In this document: one piece after another, positions 45,568-54,800 of the stretch | Layout of the letters: the number at the start of each line of letters is the position of its first letter | How positions within the stretch are numbered: the first letter of the stretch is position 1 | Assembly: GCA_027488375.1 (NCBI GenBank) | Contig: JAIYBW010000001.1 | Span: 426,223-490,222, forward strand | Direction: 5' to 3' | Source of the DNA: Pseudomonadota bacterium | Lineage (GTDB): Bacteria > Bdellovibrionota > Bacteriovoracia > Bacteriovoracales > Bacteriovoracaceae | DNA length: 64,000 nt | Notes under the pieces: generated by a model | Database searches by the model: none | What the model saw: only the letters and a program-made list of their open reading frames with translations | What the model was told of the DNA's origin: nothing | Position numbers and translations under genes: made by a program

Positions 45568-46158
45568 ATGATGACATTTGCTGTAGGCTTAATTGTTTTA
45601 TTGGCCATATTTTTTATTTTTGTTATTGGATTGTACAACAATCTTGTAAAACTTCGCCAACAACAGCGTAATGCATTCTCTCAAATTGATGTGCAGTTAA
45701 CGAGAAGATATGAACTCATTCCCAATCTTGTTGAAGTTGCAAAAAACTATATGAAGCATGAGCAAGACACACTTGAAAAAGTCATTCAGGCCCGTAACAG
45801 CGCTTGGGCCGCTAAAAAAGCAGTTAATCAGGATCCTGGAAGTTCGGAAGCCATGACAAATTTGATTGCAGCAGAAAATTCAGTGAGAGGTCAGCTCGGA
45901 AGTCTCATGGCCGTTTCTGAAAGTTATCCTGAGTTACGTTCAAATGAGACCATGAAATCACTTATGGAGGAGCTTGCTTCGACAGATAATAAAGTTTCTT
46001 TTGCCCGCCAATCTTATAACGATATGACGACAGATTATAATACGGCACTAGAAGTTTTTCCATCAAGCATTATTGCGAATATGTTTAATTTTAGCTCAGC
46101 TACTCTTTATGAAGTCGAGGATCAAAAAGCGAGATCAGCTGTTAAAGTTAAATTTTAA
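45568..46158 (+). CDS. lemA: LemA family membrane protein
   Basis: 196 aa. One N-terminal membrane helix (VGLIVLLAIFFIFVIGLYN), then the LemA signature LRQQQRNAFSQIDVQLTRRYELIPNLVEVAKNYMKHE, and later YPELRSNETMKSLMEELASTDNKV. The bulk is a helical bundle facing the other side of the membrane. LemA genes are very often followed by M48 proteases, as here (2 bp gap). A ribosome site AAAGGGAAAG precedes the ATG. Confidence 0.93.
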   Translation: MMTFAVGLIVLLAIFFIFVIGLYNNLVKLRQQQRNAFSQIDVQLTRRYELIPNLVEVAKNYMKHEQDTLEKVIQARNSAWAAKKAVNQDPGSSEAMTNLIAAENSVRGQLGSLMAVSESYPELRSNETMKSLMEELASTDNKVSFARQSYNDMTTDYNTALEVFPSSIIANMFNFSSATLYEVEDQKARSAVKVKF

Positions 46159-46160
46159 GA

Positions 46161-47879
46161 ATGAATTTTTTTAAAGAGCAGGAGCTTGCTCGCCAAAGGC
46201 TTGCTCGCTTTAATTATCTTTTCATGACCACCGTATTGCTCACTGCTATATTCCCTTCAGTGATTATGCAATTATACTATCTTCATCACAGATGGTCTAA
46301 AGATCCATCAATGATAAATTTACATTTTTTTCTCGGATCTCCCATCTTTTGGATCCTTCTACTTTTTTTCACTCTTCTTATCTTAGGCTTTGCTTGGTGG
46401 AAAAAGCGTGAATTGGGAGATGGGGGAGATCATGTCGCTCTTATGATGGGAGGAAAAAGACTCTCTGAGATTAGAGATCAAGAAAGTTTTAAAGTGCTCC
46501 AAAACATAGTTGAAGAAATGAGTATCGCGGCGGGTATTATTCCACCACAGATTTATATCCTTATGTCTGAAGAGAACATCAATGCTTTTGCTGCCGGTAA
46601 AACAATCAATGATGCTGTCATTGGTGTGTCTATAGGATGCCTGAAAAAACTTAATCGGGATGAGCTTCAAGGCGTTGTGGCCCATGAGATCGGTCATATT
46701 GTAAATGGGGACATGAAGCTGAATATTGATATTATTAGCTTACTTCACGGACTCATGGGAATTTTTTATTTAGGCAGGGCCATGGTTCGCAGTAGTTCCT
46801 CAAGAGGGAGTGGAAAAGAAAAATCAAATCCACTCATAGGTTTTCCCATCATGCTCATAGGACTGTCGGGATATTTCATTGGCACTCTTCTAAGGTTTGC
46901 TATTTCTAGAGATCAGGAATTTGCAGCCGATGCAAGAGCTGTTCAGTTTACCAGAAATCCACTTGGAATCGGTGGTGCCCTCAAAAAAATTCTAGCTGGT
47001 GTTGAGAATTTTAAAATTGATTCGACCAAGGGGGCAGAGGTTGCCCATATGTGGTTTTATTATCCCCGTTCAATATTTTTTGCCACTCATCCTCCAATAG
47101 AAACGAGGATTTCTAAAATATTGCCAAGTTTTAAGTTCAATGATTTTAAACGAAAAGAAAAACGCTTAATGACGGAGTCCCTTGAAAAAGGAGTCTCTGA
47201 TGCCCTCGTTAGTCCTTTTTATGATTTTTCTATAAATTCAGAAATTAATATTCATAAAGATTCTCTACTTGAAAAAGAGGCTATTTTATTTTTTGAAACA
47301 ATTGCTTCCCATAATAAATCAAATCCTGATTTAAACTTAGATTTTATGCGACAGATGAATATTCTTCTTAGTCGTTTACGTAATCTGAATAAAGACAAGA
47401 TCAATGCTCTACTGGAAAAACTAAAAGCTATTGTTAAATCAGATAGCCGTCTTACTTCAAGAGAGTTGCTTTGTTTTGCTTTATTTAAAGAAGTCCTTCT
47501 ACCTAAAGAAGTCCTTCTACCTAAAGAAAGAGTTCGTAGAATCAAGATAGATCTCAAGAAGATTGAGAATGAAATTCAGCTTATGATGTCTTTTTTAGCA
47601 AAAGTCTCAAGTGACTCACCTCAATTTCAAAAGGAGAGTTTTGATAAGGGTATATCAACTCTTTTTCCAAATAAACAGTTGATCTTAAAATCTAGCTATT
47701 CAACTCAAGATGTTCTTCGCTCTTTTGAAGCCTGTCAGGCCCTTCCTCCTCTAGAAAAAGAAAAACTAATAAAGGCAGTATCGATTGTGTTAGATCATCA
47801 AAAGAGTTTTAATTTTAATGGAGAATTAGTAAAAAAAGTTTTGGCCGAAATCATGGGAATTCCTCATACTGAAGTTTAA
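46161..47879 (+). CDS. Membrane M48 (HtpX-like) metallopeptidase
   Basis: 572 aa. Two membrane helices at ~20-45 and ~60-82, then VVAHEIGHIVNGDMKLN with HEIGH at 175-179, another membrane pair (~190-260), and SRDQEFAADARAVQF giving the third zinc ligand. The C-terminal ~220 residues are a helical extension absent from HtpX. With LemA this forms the common LemA-M48 membrane quality-control pair. An in-frame duplication (KEVLLPKEVLLPKE) lies near residue 445. Confidence 0.88.
   Translation: MNFFKEQELARQRLARFNYLFMTTVLLTAIFPSVIMQLYYLHHRWSKDPSMINLHFFLGSPIFWILLLFFTLLILGFAWWKKRELGDGGDHVALMMGGKRLSEIRDQESFKVLQNIVEEMSIAAGIIPPQIYILMSEENINAFAAGKTINDAVIGVSIGCLKKLNRDELQGVVAHEIGHIVNGDMKLNIDIISLLHGLMGIFYLGRAMVRSSSSRGSGKEKSNPLIGFPIMLIGLSGYFIGTLLRFAISRDQEFAADARAVQFTRNPLGIGGALKKILAGVENFKIDSTKGAEVAHMWFYYPRSIFFATHPPIETRISKILPSFKFNDFKRKEKRLMTESLEKGVSDALVSPFYDFSINSEINIHKDSLLEKEAILFFETIASHNKSNPDLNLDFMRQMNILLSRLRNLNKDKINALLEKLKAIVKSDSRLTSRELLCFALFKEVLLPKEVLLPKERVRRIKIDLKKIENEIQLMMSFLAKVSSDSPQFQKESFDKGISTLFPNKQLILKSSYSTQDVLRSFEACQALPPLEKEKLIKAVSIVLDHQKSFNFNGELVKKVLAEIMGIPHTEV
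47487..47522 (+). repeat. 18-bp in-frame tandem duplication
   Basis: Two exact copies of aaagaagtccttctacct inside the M48 gene, encoding KEVLLP twice. Exact identity suggests a recent event. Confidence 0.9.
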
Positions 47880-47892
47880 AGGGATAAGAGCA

Positions 47893-48228
47893 ATGAAAGA
47901 ATTAGTCATTAAAGATTTAAAAATAGGGGAAGGCAAAGAAGTCGTAAAAGGTGCACTTCTTATAGCTCACTATCAGGGATTTTTAGTTGATGGAACTAAA
48001 TTTGATTCTTCTCATGATCGTGGAAAGCCATTTCAGTGCGTGATAGGAACAGGCCGAGTGATTAAGGGCTGGGATATTGGTCTCATGGGCATGAAAGAGG
48101 GTGGGATTAGAAAATTAAGCGTTCCCTCTCATCTCGCCTATGGAGAAAGGCAAATTGGAGATATTATCCCTCCACATTCAGATCTTGAATTTGAGATTGA
48201 GTTAATCGAAGTTCGTGTGAGAGACTAG
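47893..48228 (+). CDS. FKBP-type peptidyl-prolyl isomerase
   Basis: 111 aa single FKBP domain without signal peptide. Conserved points: YQGFLVDGTKFDSSHDRGKPF, GTGRVIKGWDIGLMGMKEGG, PSHLAYGE and DLEFEIELIEV. These are the FK506-pocket residues (Tyr, Asp, Phe, Ile, Trp). It speeds proline isomerisation in cytoplasmic protein folding. GGGATAAG lies before the ATG, 13 bp after the M48 gene; probably same transcript. Confidence 0.95.
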   Translation: MKELVIKDLKIGEGKEVVKGALLIAHYQGFLVDGTKFDSSHDRGKPFQCVIGTGRVIKGWDIGLMGMKEGGIRKLSVPSHLAYGERQIGDIIPPHSDLEFEIELIEVRVRD

Positions 48229-48234
48229 AAAATA

Positions 48235-49011
48235 TTATGGATAATATTTTTTAGAGTAATCTTCGATTTGTTTTAGGATCTCTGGTCCTTCTTCACCCTT
48301 AATTGATTCTTTTGCCATTTTAATATTTTCTAGGCTTATTGGAGCTGTGGATACTGGGTGATTGAGGAGAGTTTTGATTCCCGAAACATCTGAATAAAAG
48401 CAGAGAGAACTAAGCACTGTTTCGCCTTTTCCAAACGTATAAACACTACCTGCATTGAGGTTAATTTTAGCATTCTTCACGAGAAGAGAGAGAACGTCAT
48501 AGTTTTTATGATTTGCTGCCATATGAAGAGCTGTTCTTCCTCCATCGGCCTGTTGATTGATATTTGTTTTATATTTTGGATCGAGAAGAATATCTACGGC
48601 CCACGGACGATTCCATTTCGCCGCCTGCATGAGAGGAGTGGTCTTTTGAAGATTACCATCTTGTAAATTTGGATCGGCCCCTGCATCGAGGAGGGCGTTT
48701 AAGATTTCTGGAGTTCCATAACGAACGGCAAATGAACTGACCGATATGAAACTGGCCTGATCTTTAATGGCATTAGGGTTGGCCCCTTTTCTGAGTGCCT
48801 TTAGTACGGCCTTTAAGTCTTTTTTCTGGATGGCCTCAAAGAGTTTAGCTGTTTGCCTATCTTTAAACAATTTAGAGTCTAGTTCTGAGGCAAGCTGGAC
48901 TTTCTCTTTTATTTCATTTGAAAGTGAAACATTCTCATCTGGAGGGCAATTAATGTCTTCTGCTGATGCTGAGAGACTTAAGGCCATCAAGAGGAGAAGT
49001 GATTTCATCAA
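48235..49011 (-). CDS. Exported ankyrin-repeat protein
   Basis: 258 aa with a Sec signal (cleavage near ASA/EDI). About four ankyrin repeats from ~55: LFEAIQKKDLKAVLKALRKGANPNA, SFAVRYGTPEILNALLDAGADPN, TPLMQAAKWNRPWAVDILL, and TALHMAANHKNYDVLSLL. Ankyrin repeats bind proteins; periplasmic ankyrin proteins such as AnkB of Pseudomonas protect catalase, but no such link is seen here. Confidence 0.85.
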   Translation of the reverse strand: MMKSLLLLMALSLSASAEDINCPPDENVSLSNEIKEKVQLASELDSKLFKDRQTAKLFEAIQKKDLKAVLKALRKGANPNAIKDQASFISVSSFAVRYGTPEILNALLDAGADPNLQDGNLQKTTPLMQAAKWNRPWAVDILLDPKYKTNINQQADGGRTALHMAANHKNYDVLSLLVKNAKINLNAGSVYTFGKGETVLSSLCFYSDVSGIKTLLNHPVSTAPISLENIKMAKESIKGEEGPEILKQIEDYSKKYYP

Positions 49012-49024
49012 AACATCCTTGCGT

Positions 49025-49411
49025 CTATCTATTGCCGTTAACTTCTGTTTTCGTTTTTTGAGGCTTTACGCTTTTAAATTCGTCTGCAGGACGTGTTGCC
49101 CCATGCTCTCGACGAAACATTCTTTTTATTGATGTATCACTTTGAGCTGTTTGTCTGAAGCTATCTGCAATTTTTAAGCGGTCTGCACATTTCACACAAA
49201 TCCATTCCGCCTCTGTGGTTGGGTTTCTATGATAATAAAGTTCCACATCTGGTCTTACTTGCTGGCATTCTTCACAGAAGTTTCTTTGTTCTTGATGAAT
49301 AATGGTCTCAGTTATTTTTTTCTTTGAAATCGCTTCCCTTTCATTTTGGGCTTTAGGGTTGGGCGTTGCTTTAAGGCCCGCTTGCAATAATTGTTCTTTT
49401 AAACTTTTCAT
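49025..49411 (-). CDS. Small zinc-ribbon-like protein
   Basis: 128 aa. CEEC and CVKC, 30 residues apart (FCEECQQVRPDV ... WICVKCADRL), make a probable C4 zinc ribbon. The first 15 residues, SLKEQLLQAGLKA, recall the start of DUF2058 proteins. The tail is basic (Lys/Arg-rich) and could touch RNA or DNA. No signal peptide. Function unknown. Confidence 0.6.
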   Translation of the reverse strand: MKSLKEQLLQAGLKATPNPKAQNEREAISKKKITETIIHQEQRNFCEECQQVRPDVELYYHRNPTTEAEWICVKCADRLKIADSFRQTAQSDTSIKRMFRREHGATRPADEFKSVKPQKTKTEVNGNR

Positions 49412-49466
49412 AATGAACTCCTCACGGCCCTATTGTAACAAAAAGAGGGGCAGTGGTCTAAAAAAA

Positions 49467-50870
49467 TCAGGGTCTAAACATCTTATGCAGCCTGGGTCTT
49501 CTAGACTTTTGGTCAGCTATTCGTAACCCATCAAGATATTGGTATTTTTCATGAGGTAAGAGGGGAAGGCCACGTTCCCTGATACTGGTTTCATTGGCCG
49601 GATGAAGTCTTTCCTGGAGCCATTCCCCAACGGAATCTAGGACCCCAAAAAAACCAATTAATTTTTTGGACATATTAAGTGGCAATTTTTCTTTGACTGA
49701 ATTTTTAAGCAGAGGAATACGGCGCATATACCATACAATATGTTTGTAGAATTTTGATTTTCTGGAGGAACCATTAATCATTTTGTAGCCATAGTCATCA
49801 ACCCACTGGTACATGGCCTGAAGGATAGCGTCTTTCTCGTGAGAGTCATTAACTCTATTGGCATCTCTCCATTCCGCTATGATTTCAAAGCGAGGATCAA
49901 TCTCAAGGTCAGCAGGAATAAAAGACTCTTCAATTTTAATTTCAAGATCATTCACGAAACTAGACTTTCTTTTTTGGACTCGATTTTTAATAAGGGGAAC
50001 TTGTAACTGCCCCTGACTCGCATGACTAAATGACCACGACACAATTTCGGAACAAAATAAATTTTCTTCTTCATCCATATCGAACCCGAAATCATAATTA
50101 ATATTTCCAGTTGTCTCTGAAGCTTTTTTTACCTTCTCAAATGCGAACTTGGCGGCCCTCGCTGCAAGCTCTCTATCTTCAAAACGCAGGACCATGGTTC
50201 TAAAATTAGAGTCTTTGATGTGGGCTTCAAGAGGACGAACAATTGATCCAACTTCGATATGGGCTTCAATGGTCCAGATTTTCTTTTGGGGATCTTTGTA
50301 AACAAGACTTAGATGTGAGAATTGAGTATCCTCTTCACCGAGTGAAGCGATGGCCGCTGAGGTAAAGGCATTACCACGAGTAAGGAGCAGATCGCCACTC
50401 TCTAAATCGTTCGCAAGTTCAATCTCCTCAAATCCTTTTGCCTTATGGAGATGGGGATTTTGAAGTTTAAAGGCAGATTGAGGGACAGCTTCTGGGTTCA
50501 GGTTTCTTCCTAAGTACTCTTCGGCGAGGTCTTCAAAAAGTCGGATTTGACGGAATACTGGTCGAAGTGATCGTCCACAATCGACTGAATATTCATTCTT
50601 CCTATAAAAGTCTTTTATCTTTTGGTGTAAATGAAGTTTGGCCTGCCATAGCTCATTTGAAATGCTTTTCACTCCAGGGTTTTTAAAGAGTTCGAGCAAT
50701 TCAGCGCTCTTGAAGCCTTTAAATTCAGAGTCGACTTTAAGACTTAATGAAACACAATTTTGAGGTGTTAATTGATCTATTTTTGAGTTTAACTGGGAAA
50801 ATATTGATTCGGCCCAAATTGATTGTGCTGAAAAAATGAACAAAAGAATAAAAGTTAGTCGATTTATCAA
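49467..50870 (-). CDS. YiiX-type permuted papain-like (NlpC/P60 clan) enzyme, exported
   Basis: 467 aa with a signal peptide (cleavage near WA/ESI). The PF05708-type core runs ~155-290: LESGDLLLTRG, TQFSHLSLVY with catalytic H186 and ENLFCSEIVSW with C273, the permuted order seen in YiiX/YaeF proteins. Such enzymes cleave amide or lipid ester bonds, perhaps in peptidoglycan. The ~150-residue N-terminal helical region and the C-terminal tail are lineage-specific. Confidence 0.75.
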   Translation of the reverse strand: MINRLTFILLFIFSAQSIWAESIFSQLNSKIDQLTPQNCVSLSLKVDSEFKGFKSAELLELFKNPGVKSISNELWQAKLHLHQKIKDFYRKNEYSVDCGRSLRPVFRQIRLFEDLAEEYLGRNLNPEAVPQSAFKLQNPHLHKAKGFEEIELANDLESGDLLLTRGNAFTSAAIASLGEEDTQFSHLSLVYKDPQKKIWTIEAHIEVGSIVRPLEAHIKDSNFRTMVLRFEDRELAARAAKFAFEKVKKASETTGNINYDFGFDMDEEENLFCSEIVSWSFSHASQGQLQVPLIKNRVQKRKSSFVNDLEIKIEESFIPADLEIDPRFEIIAEWRDANRVNDSHEKDAILQAMYQWVDDYGYKMINGSSRKSKFYKHIVWYMRRIPLLKNSVKEKLPLNMSKKLIGFFGVLDSVGEWLQERLHPANETSIRERGLPLLPHEKYQYLDGLRIADQKSRRPRLHKMFRP

Positions 50871-51021
50871 CTTAGAACTCCATTTTGAGGCACTTTTAGG
50901 ATTAATTCAGCAAAGGTTGTGCCATTTTTAATGACTGTCTAATGTCTGGACAGAGAGAAACTTCTACTTAGTTTTAGATCTTTAGCTTAAATCAAATTAA
51001 GTTTTAGAGTTTAATTTAGAC

Positions 51022-51960
51022 ATGAAAAATTTAATCTTCCTCATCATTTTATTGACGACGACTCTTGTCTGGGGACGATCCGAAAAAACTCTTCTTGATC
51101 AGCACTACGGCCCCGATGAGCGACAGATCTTTGATCTCTGGTTGCCGAAGTCTCATAAAAGAACACCACTTGTGATTTATATTCATGGGGGTGGTTTTGT
51201 CATGGGCAGCAAAGATGAAATCAGAAAAAATAGAATTATTAAAAAATATCTTGAGGCCGGGATTGCTTTTGCGGCCATAAATTATCGCTTCTTAAAAACA
51301 ACACCCTTACAAACGATCATGCGCGAAGATATTGCAGGATTCGTGCAGTTCATGCGCTACCATTCAAGAAAATTTAATATCAATAAGAACTATATCCTGT
51401 CTCATGGTTTCAGCGCAGGCGGAAGTTCTAGTCTCTGGCTTGGAACCCATGATGATATCGCAGATGAGAATCATGAAAATCCTATCAAGAGGGAATCGAG
51501 CCGAGTGCTTGCCATCGGACATCTCTCAGCTCAAGTCTCCTACGATTTTATCGATTGGTTTAATTATTTTGGACGTGAACAAACTGAGCGTTTTGTAGGC
51601 CAGCAAATTTGGAGTCGTTATCACTTCTCACATTTTGATGAGCTCTTTACTGAGAAGGGGAAAGCTATTCGCCAGGATGTTGATAACTACGAGAATATGG
51701 ATGGTGATGATGCTCCCATGATTCTTTGGAATGGTCTGGCCGACATTGAAAGCCCAGATGGAAATCATTTTATGCATAGTCCACGTCATGCCAAGCTGCT
51801 TGCTGAACGTGCCCAACATGTTGGACTTGAGGTTAAACTTCTTCTCGATGCAGATAGAGAGATTAAGTATGACATCCTAGGTGAAGTTTTTAATTTCTTT
51901 ACAAAAAAGATAGAAGAAAAGAAAAAACGTAGAAAAAATATTTTCTTATGGTTGAGATGA
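51022..51960 (+). CDS. Exported alpha/beta-hydrolase esterase
   Basis: 312 aa with a short signal (cleavage near VWG/RSE). Oxyanion HGGGF (IYIHGGGFVMGS) and nucleophile GFSAGGSS identify the hormone-sensitive-lipase/BD-FAE-type carboxylesterase group; the Asp lies in NGLADIESPDG and the His may be in DGNHFMH. The C-terminus is very basic (KKIEEKKKRRKN). It may deacylate sugars or lipids outside the cytoplasm. It overlaps the convergent GH5-like gene by 15 nt. Confidence 0.75.
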   Translation: MKNLIFLIILLTTTLVWGRSEKTLLDQHYGPDERQIFDLWLPKSHKRTPLVIYIHGGGFVMGSKDEIRKNRIIKKYLEAGIAFAAINYRFLKTTPLQTIMREDIAGFVQFMRYHSRKFNINKNYILSHGFSAGGSSSLWLGTHDDIADENHENPIKRESSRVLAIGHLSAQVSYDFIDWFNYFGREQTERFVGQQIWSRYHFSHFDELFTEKGKAIRQDVDNYENMDGDDAPMILWNGLADIESPDGNHFMHSPRHAKLLAERAQHVGLEVKLLLDADREIKYDILGEVFNFFTKKIEEKKKRRKNIFLWLR

Positions 51961-52998
51961 ATTATGCTCTTGGATAACTCTGTATGCTGGTCTGAGTTTT
52001 CCATAAGCTTCAAAAGAGTAACGGGCCTCTTTATTCACTCCGGGTCTAACATCTGATAAACGCCACGCCAGGGCTTCTTTAAAGCCACAATACTTAGCAT
52101 TTCGAAGGTAGTTGATGGTATTTTTAAGTTGAAGATCATCATCATAGCGATGATTTAAATAACTTTGGCCAAATTCTCCTAGCACCATTTCTTTTTTTCC
52201 AAGAGAAGCATACTTTTTAAGTATTTGGCAGCGATAAATGTCTCCGCTATCACCATAAGAGTGAAAGTCAAAAAAATCCGCACAGGCCATTGGCCCATTA
52301 TCACTTAAAAGATTAAGGGGATGGATGATCACTGGGTGCAATCTCAATGAAAAAGTAATCGGTGTTGTTTTAAAGCCATCATGGGCCTGAATAAAACTCC
52401 GCCACTGACAAAGCATCCGTCTAGCACCTTGCCAGCCATAATTTAATCCAAAGCGGTTAATGACAGCATCCATTTCATTGCAAATATCAATGCGACTAAT
52501 GACATCGGCCAGACCAGCTTCTTGAATCGATTTTAAAAGAGGTGCTATAACTTTTTTAAGAAACTCATCACTGCCGGCCTCTTGAAAAAGAGATCTCAGT
52601 TTTTTGAGGTCTTCTCTTTTTAATTGATCAGGTCGGTAAGTGTGAGCATCAAAAAATGTCATATAGATTTTTACTTTATGCTCTTTTGCAATTTGCAAAG
52701 TGTTCAGAAAATTTCGGATAAAATCTGGTCTTGGTTGGGAGATCTTTCCATTAACCCATTCAAGCATAGGAAAGTTAGATGATTCAAAAATCCAAACTCT
52801 TAGTGATTTTGCCCCTGAGTCTTGAGTGAGTTTCATGATACGTTGAACTTCAGTGCGGTCATAATGCCCATCAAGATACTGGAGGGCATAATCATTATTG
52901 AACCAGGCCTGATTAAAACCAACGTTCATTCCGAAGGCATTAACATTTAAAAGAATCATGAAACAAATGAATCTTAGTTTAATTTTTAAATTTCCCAT
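51946..52998 (-). CDS. Exported GH5-like glycoside hydrolase
   Basis: 350 aa with a signal peptide. TIM-barrel clan A landmarks: acid/base E175 in DICNEMD (the NE pair at the end of strand 4) and nucleophile E275 in VLGEFGQ (strand 7), with HSYGD in between. It hydrolyses a beta-linked glycan, perhaps mannan or cell-wall sugar; the substrate is not readable. It is encoded convergently with an esterase, so the two may attack decorated polysaccharides, but they are not in one operon. Confidence 0.72.
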   Translation of the reverse strand: MGNLKIKLRFICFMILLNVNAFGMNVGFNQAWFNNDYALQYLDGHYDRTEVQRIMKLTQDSGAKSLRVWIFESSNFPMLEWVNGKISQPRPDFIRNFLNTLQIAKEHKVKIYMTFFDAHTYRPDQLKREDLKKLRSLFQEAGSDEFLKKVIAPLLKSIQEAGLADVISRIDICNEMDAVINRFGLNYGWQGARRMLCQWRSFIQAHDGFKTTPITFSLRLHPVIIHPLNLLSDNGPMACADFFDFHSYGDSGDIYRCQILKKYASLGKKEMVLGEFGQSYLNHRYDDDLQLKNTINYLRNAKYCGFKEALAWRLSDVRPGVNKEARYSFEAYGKLRPAYRVIQEHNSSQP

Positions 52999-53057
52999 GG
53001 AAAATATTTAAGGATGTTCCCAAACTTTTGTAAACCAGGATTAAGGATTTATCAGAT

Positions 53058-53432
53058 TTAAAATTTGTTTTGTCTGGTATTGGCCAGGATTGTTTCAGCA
53101 AAAAGAGCGGTAAACATAGCAAAAAGGGCCGTGCCTGTAAGCATTAGTAAGATTCCAAGAATTTTGCCCTTCACGGTCACTGGGGTGATGTCGCCATAAC
53201 CCGTTGTTGTGGCCGTGGCAAAACCCCACCAAAGAGCATCAATAAAAGATTGGAGCTTTGGATTGATTCCAGATTCAATCCAAAAAAAGATAAAGCTAAA
53301 GAGTCCAATTAATGAATTACCTAGGACAGTGAGGAGAATAAAAACAGGACTTTTAATTAAAGAAAATATTTCAGCGAGAAAAAGTCTTAACCCTACAATG
53401 ACCGTTTGACTTGTGGGCCTTCGATGATTCAT
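53058..53432 (-). CDS. Two-TM potassium channel
   Basis: 124 aa. Two membrane helices (~27-52 and ~91-115) flank a pore helix and the selectivity filter TTTGYGD (75-81), the signature of K+ channels. No regulatory domain is attached. It lies 11 bp after the CBS protein gene, which probably acts on or with the channel. Confidence 0.88.
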   Translation of the reverse strand: MNHRRPTSQTVIVGLRLFLAEIFSLIKSPVFILLTVLGNSLIGLFSFIFFWIESGINPKLQSFIDALWWGFATATTTGYGDITPVTVKGKILGILLMLTGTALFAMFTALFAETILANTRQNKF

Positions 53433-53443
53433 GGCTGTCCTAT

Positions 53444-53899
53444 TTAAAAGTAGTGAGACAAAGGAAGATATAATTTTTTCTCATCTTGGTGAATCATGTC
53501 AAGCAGATGACCCAGTAAATCTTCAGTCGTAAGAATTCCACAGATCTGACCATTTGAATTCTCTACAACGAGACAGGACACTTTTTGCTGAATGAGAATT
53601 TTCGCTGCATGGGAGAGAGAAGTCTCATGGTCAATCGTATAGACTGGCCAGCTCATAAAGTCTGAGACTGTGATATCTCCGGGGAGATGACTTTCAATTT
53701 GAAACTCACTCAACTTCTTATTGATCATGGCCCGTTGGATATCTCGATCACTTAAAATTCCAATGGGGCGTAGATTGATATCGACAACTGGAAGGTGACG
53801 AATGTTTTTATCTTTCATAATTTTGTAGGCGTCTAGAAGGCTTTCATCGGGTTTAATCGTGATGACATTTTTATGCATAAGATTCTTGGTTGTTTTCAT
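53444..53899 (-). CDS. CBS-pair protein
   Basis: 151 aa, two CBS motifs: ITIKPDESLLDAYKIM ... IRHLPVVD ... GILSDRDI and VYTIDHETSLSHAAKIL ... VSCLVVEN ... GILTTEDLL. CBS pairs bind adenine nucleotides (AMP, ATP, c-di-AMP-type ligands in some) and regulate transporters and channels. GGAGG lies before the ATG. It is the first gene of the operon with the K+ channel. Confidence 0.88.
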   Translation of the reverse strand: MKTTKNLMHKNVITIKPDESLLDAYKIMKDKNIRHLPVVDINLRPIGILSDRDIQRAMINKKLSEFQIESHLPGDITVSDFMSWPVYTIDHETSLSHAAKILIQQKVSCLVVENSNGQICGILTTEDLLGHLLDMIHQDEKKLYLPLSHYF

Positions 53900-54098
53900 A
53901 AAAATCCTCCATCTTTATGATCTCATAGTGACAGGCGACAGATGTATGATCAAAGTCATGAGCTTAGCGCCAAAATAAGGCCTCTAATTTGGTCTTTTCT
54001 GCGGTGCGCACAAGGGGTTTTTGTAGATAACTCCTTATTTTTTGACTAGAATGAGACTTTATTTCCTAACCGATATCATCTTTTATATAGGAGTTTTT

Positions 54099-54800
54099 AT
54101 GGACGTTGCTCTATTTACTCAAGAGGGTCTAGTTATGATCCTAAGATGGATCCATTTCTTTGCCGGTGTGGCCTGGATTGGACATCTTTATTATTTCAAT
54201 TTTGTTCAAGGTGCTTTTTTAGCTGAAGTTGATGCTCCAGTGAAGAACGTGGCCCTTGCTAAACTCGCTCCAAAAGCCCTTTGGTGGTTCCGTTGGGGAG
54301 CTATGTTTACCTTCCTTTCTGGTGTCAGCATGCTTGCTATTGCTGGTAAAGATCTGGGAGCTGATTTTATGAAGACTCCTTATGGAATCTACATCTCAAT
54401 CGGTGCTCTTCTTGGGACATTAATGTTTTTGAACGTATGGCTTATCATTTGGCCAAAACAAAAAGTAATCGTTGCATCAGCTCTATCAGTGATCAATGGC
54501 GGACAAGCAAATCCTGAAGCTGCCAAACTTGGACCTCAAGCTCTTCTTGCTTCGAGAACCAACGTTATGTTTTCAATGCCAATGCTCTTCTTCATGGGTG
54601 CTTGCCGTCACTTAAGCTTAAATATTCCTGAGAATTTTTCTGCTGGTCTTGTGATGGGTGTGATCACTCTTCTTATTCTTCTTCTTGAGCTGAATGCGAT
54701 CAAAGGAAAGCTTGGACCTTTAACAACTGTTAGAGGTGTTATTCACTGTGGTCTAGGCTTATTAGTTGTTCTTTATGGATTAGTTGAGGTTTTAGTTTGA
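54099..54800 (+). CDS. Urate-oxidase-N/PuuD-type membrane protein
   Basis: 233 aa from ATG 54099 (TAGGAG upstream); the longer frame lacks a ribosome site. Five to six membrane helices; the first has ILRWIHFFAGVAWIGHLYYF, the signature of PF06181 (urate oxidase N-terminal). In PuuD this domain is fused to a cytochrome c that oxidises urate; here the cytochrome is separate and directly downstream, overlapping by TTGA. The substrate in this organism is unknown. Confidence 0.8.
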   Translation: MDVALFTQEGLVMILRWIHFFAGVAWIGHLYYFNFVQGAFLAEVDAPVKNVALAKLAPKALWWFRWGAMFTFLSGVSMLAIAGKDLGADFMKTPYGIYISIGALLGTLMFLNVWLIIWPKQKVIVASALSVINGGQANPEAAKLGPQALLASRTNVMFSMPMLFFMGACRHLSLNIPENFSAGLVMGVITLLILLLELNAIKGKLGPLTTVRGVIHCGLGLLVVLYGLVEVLV

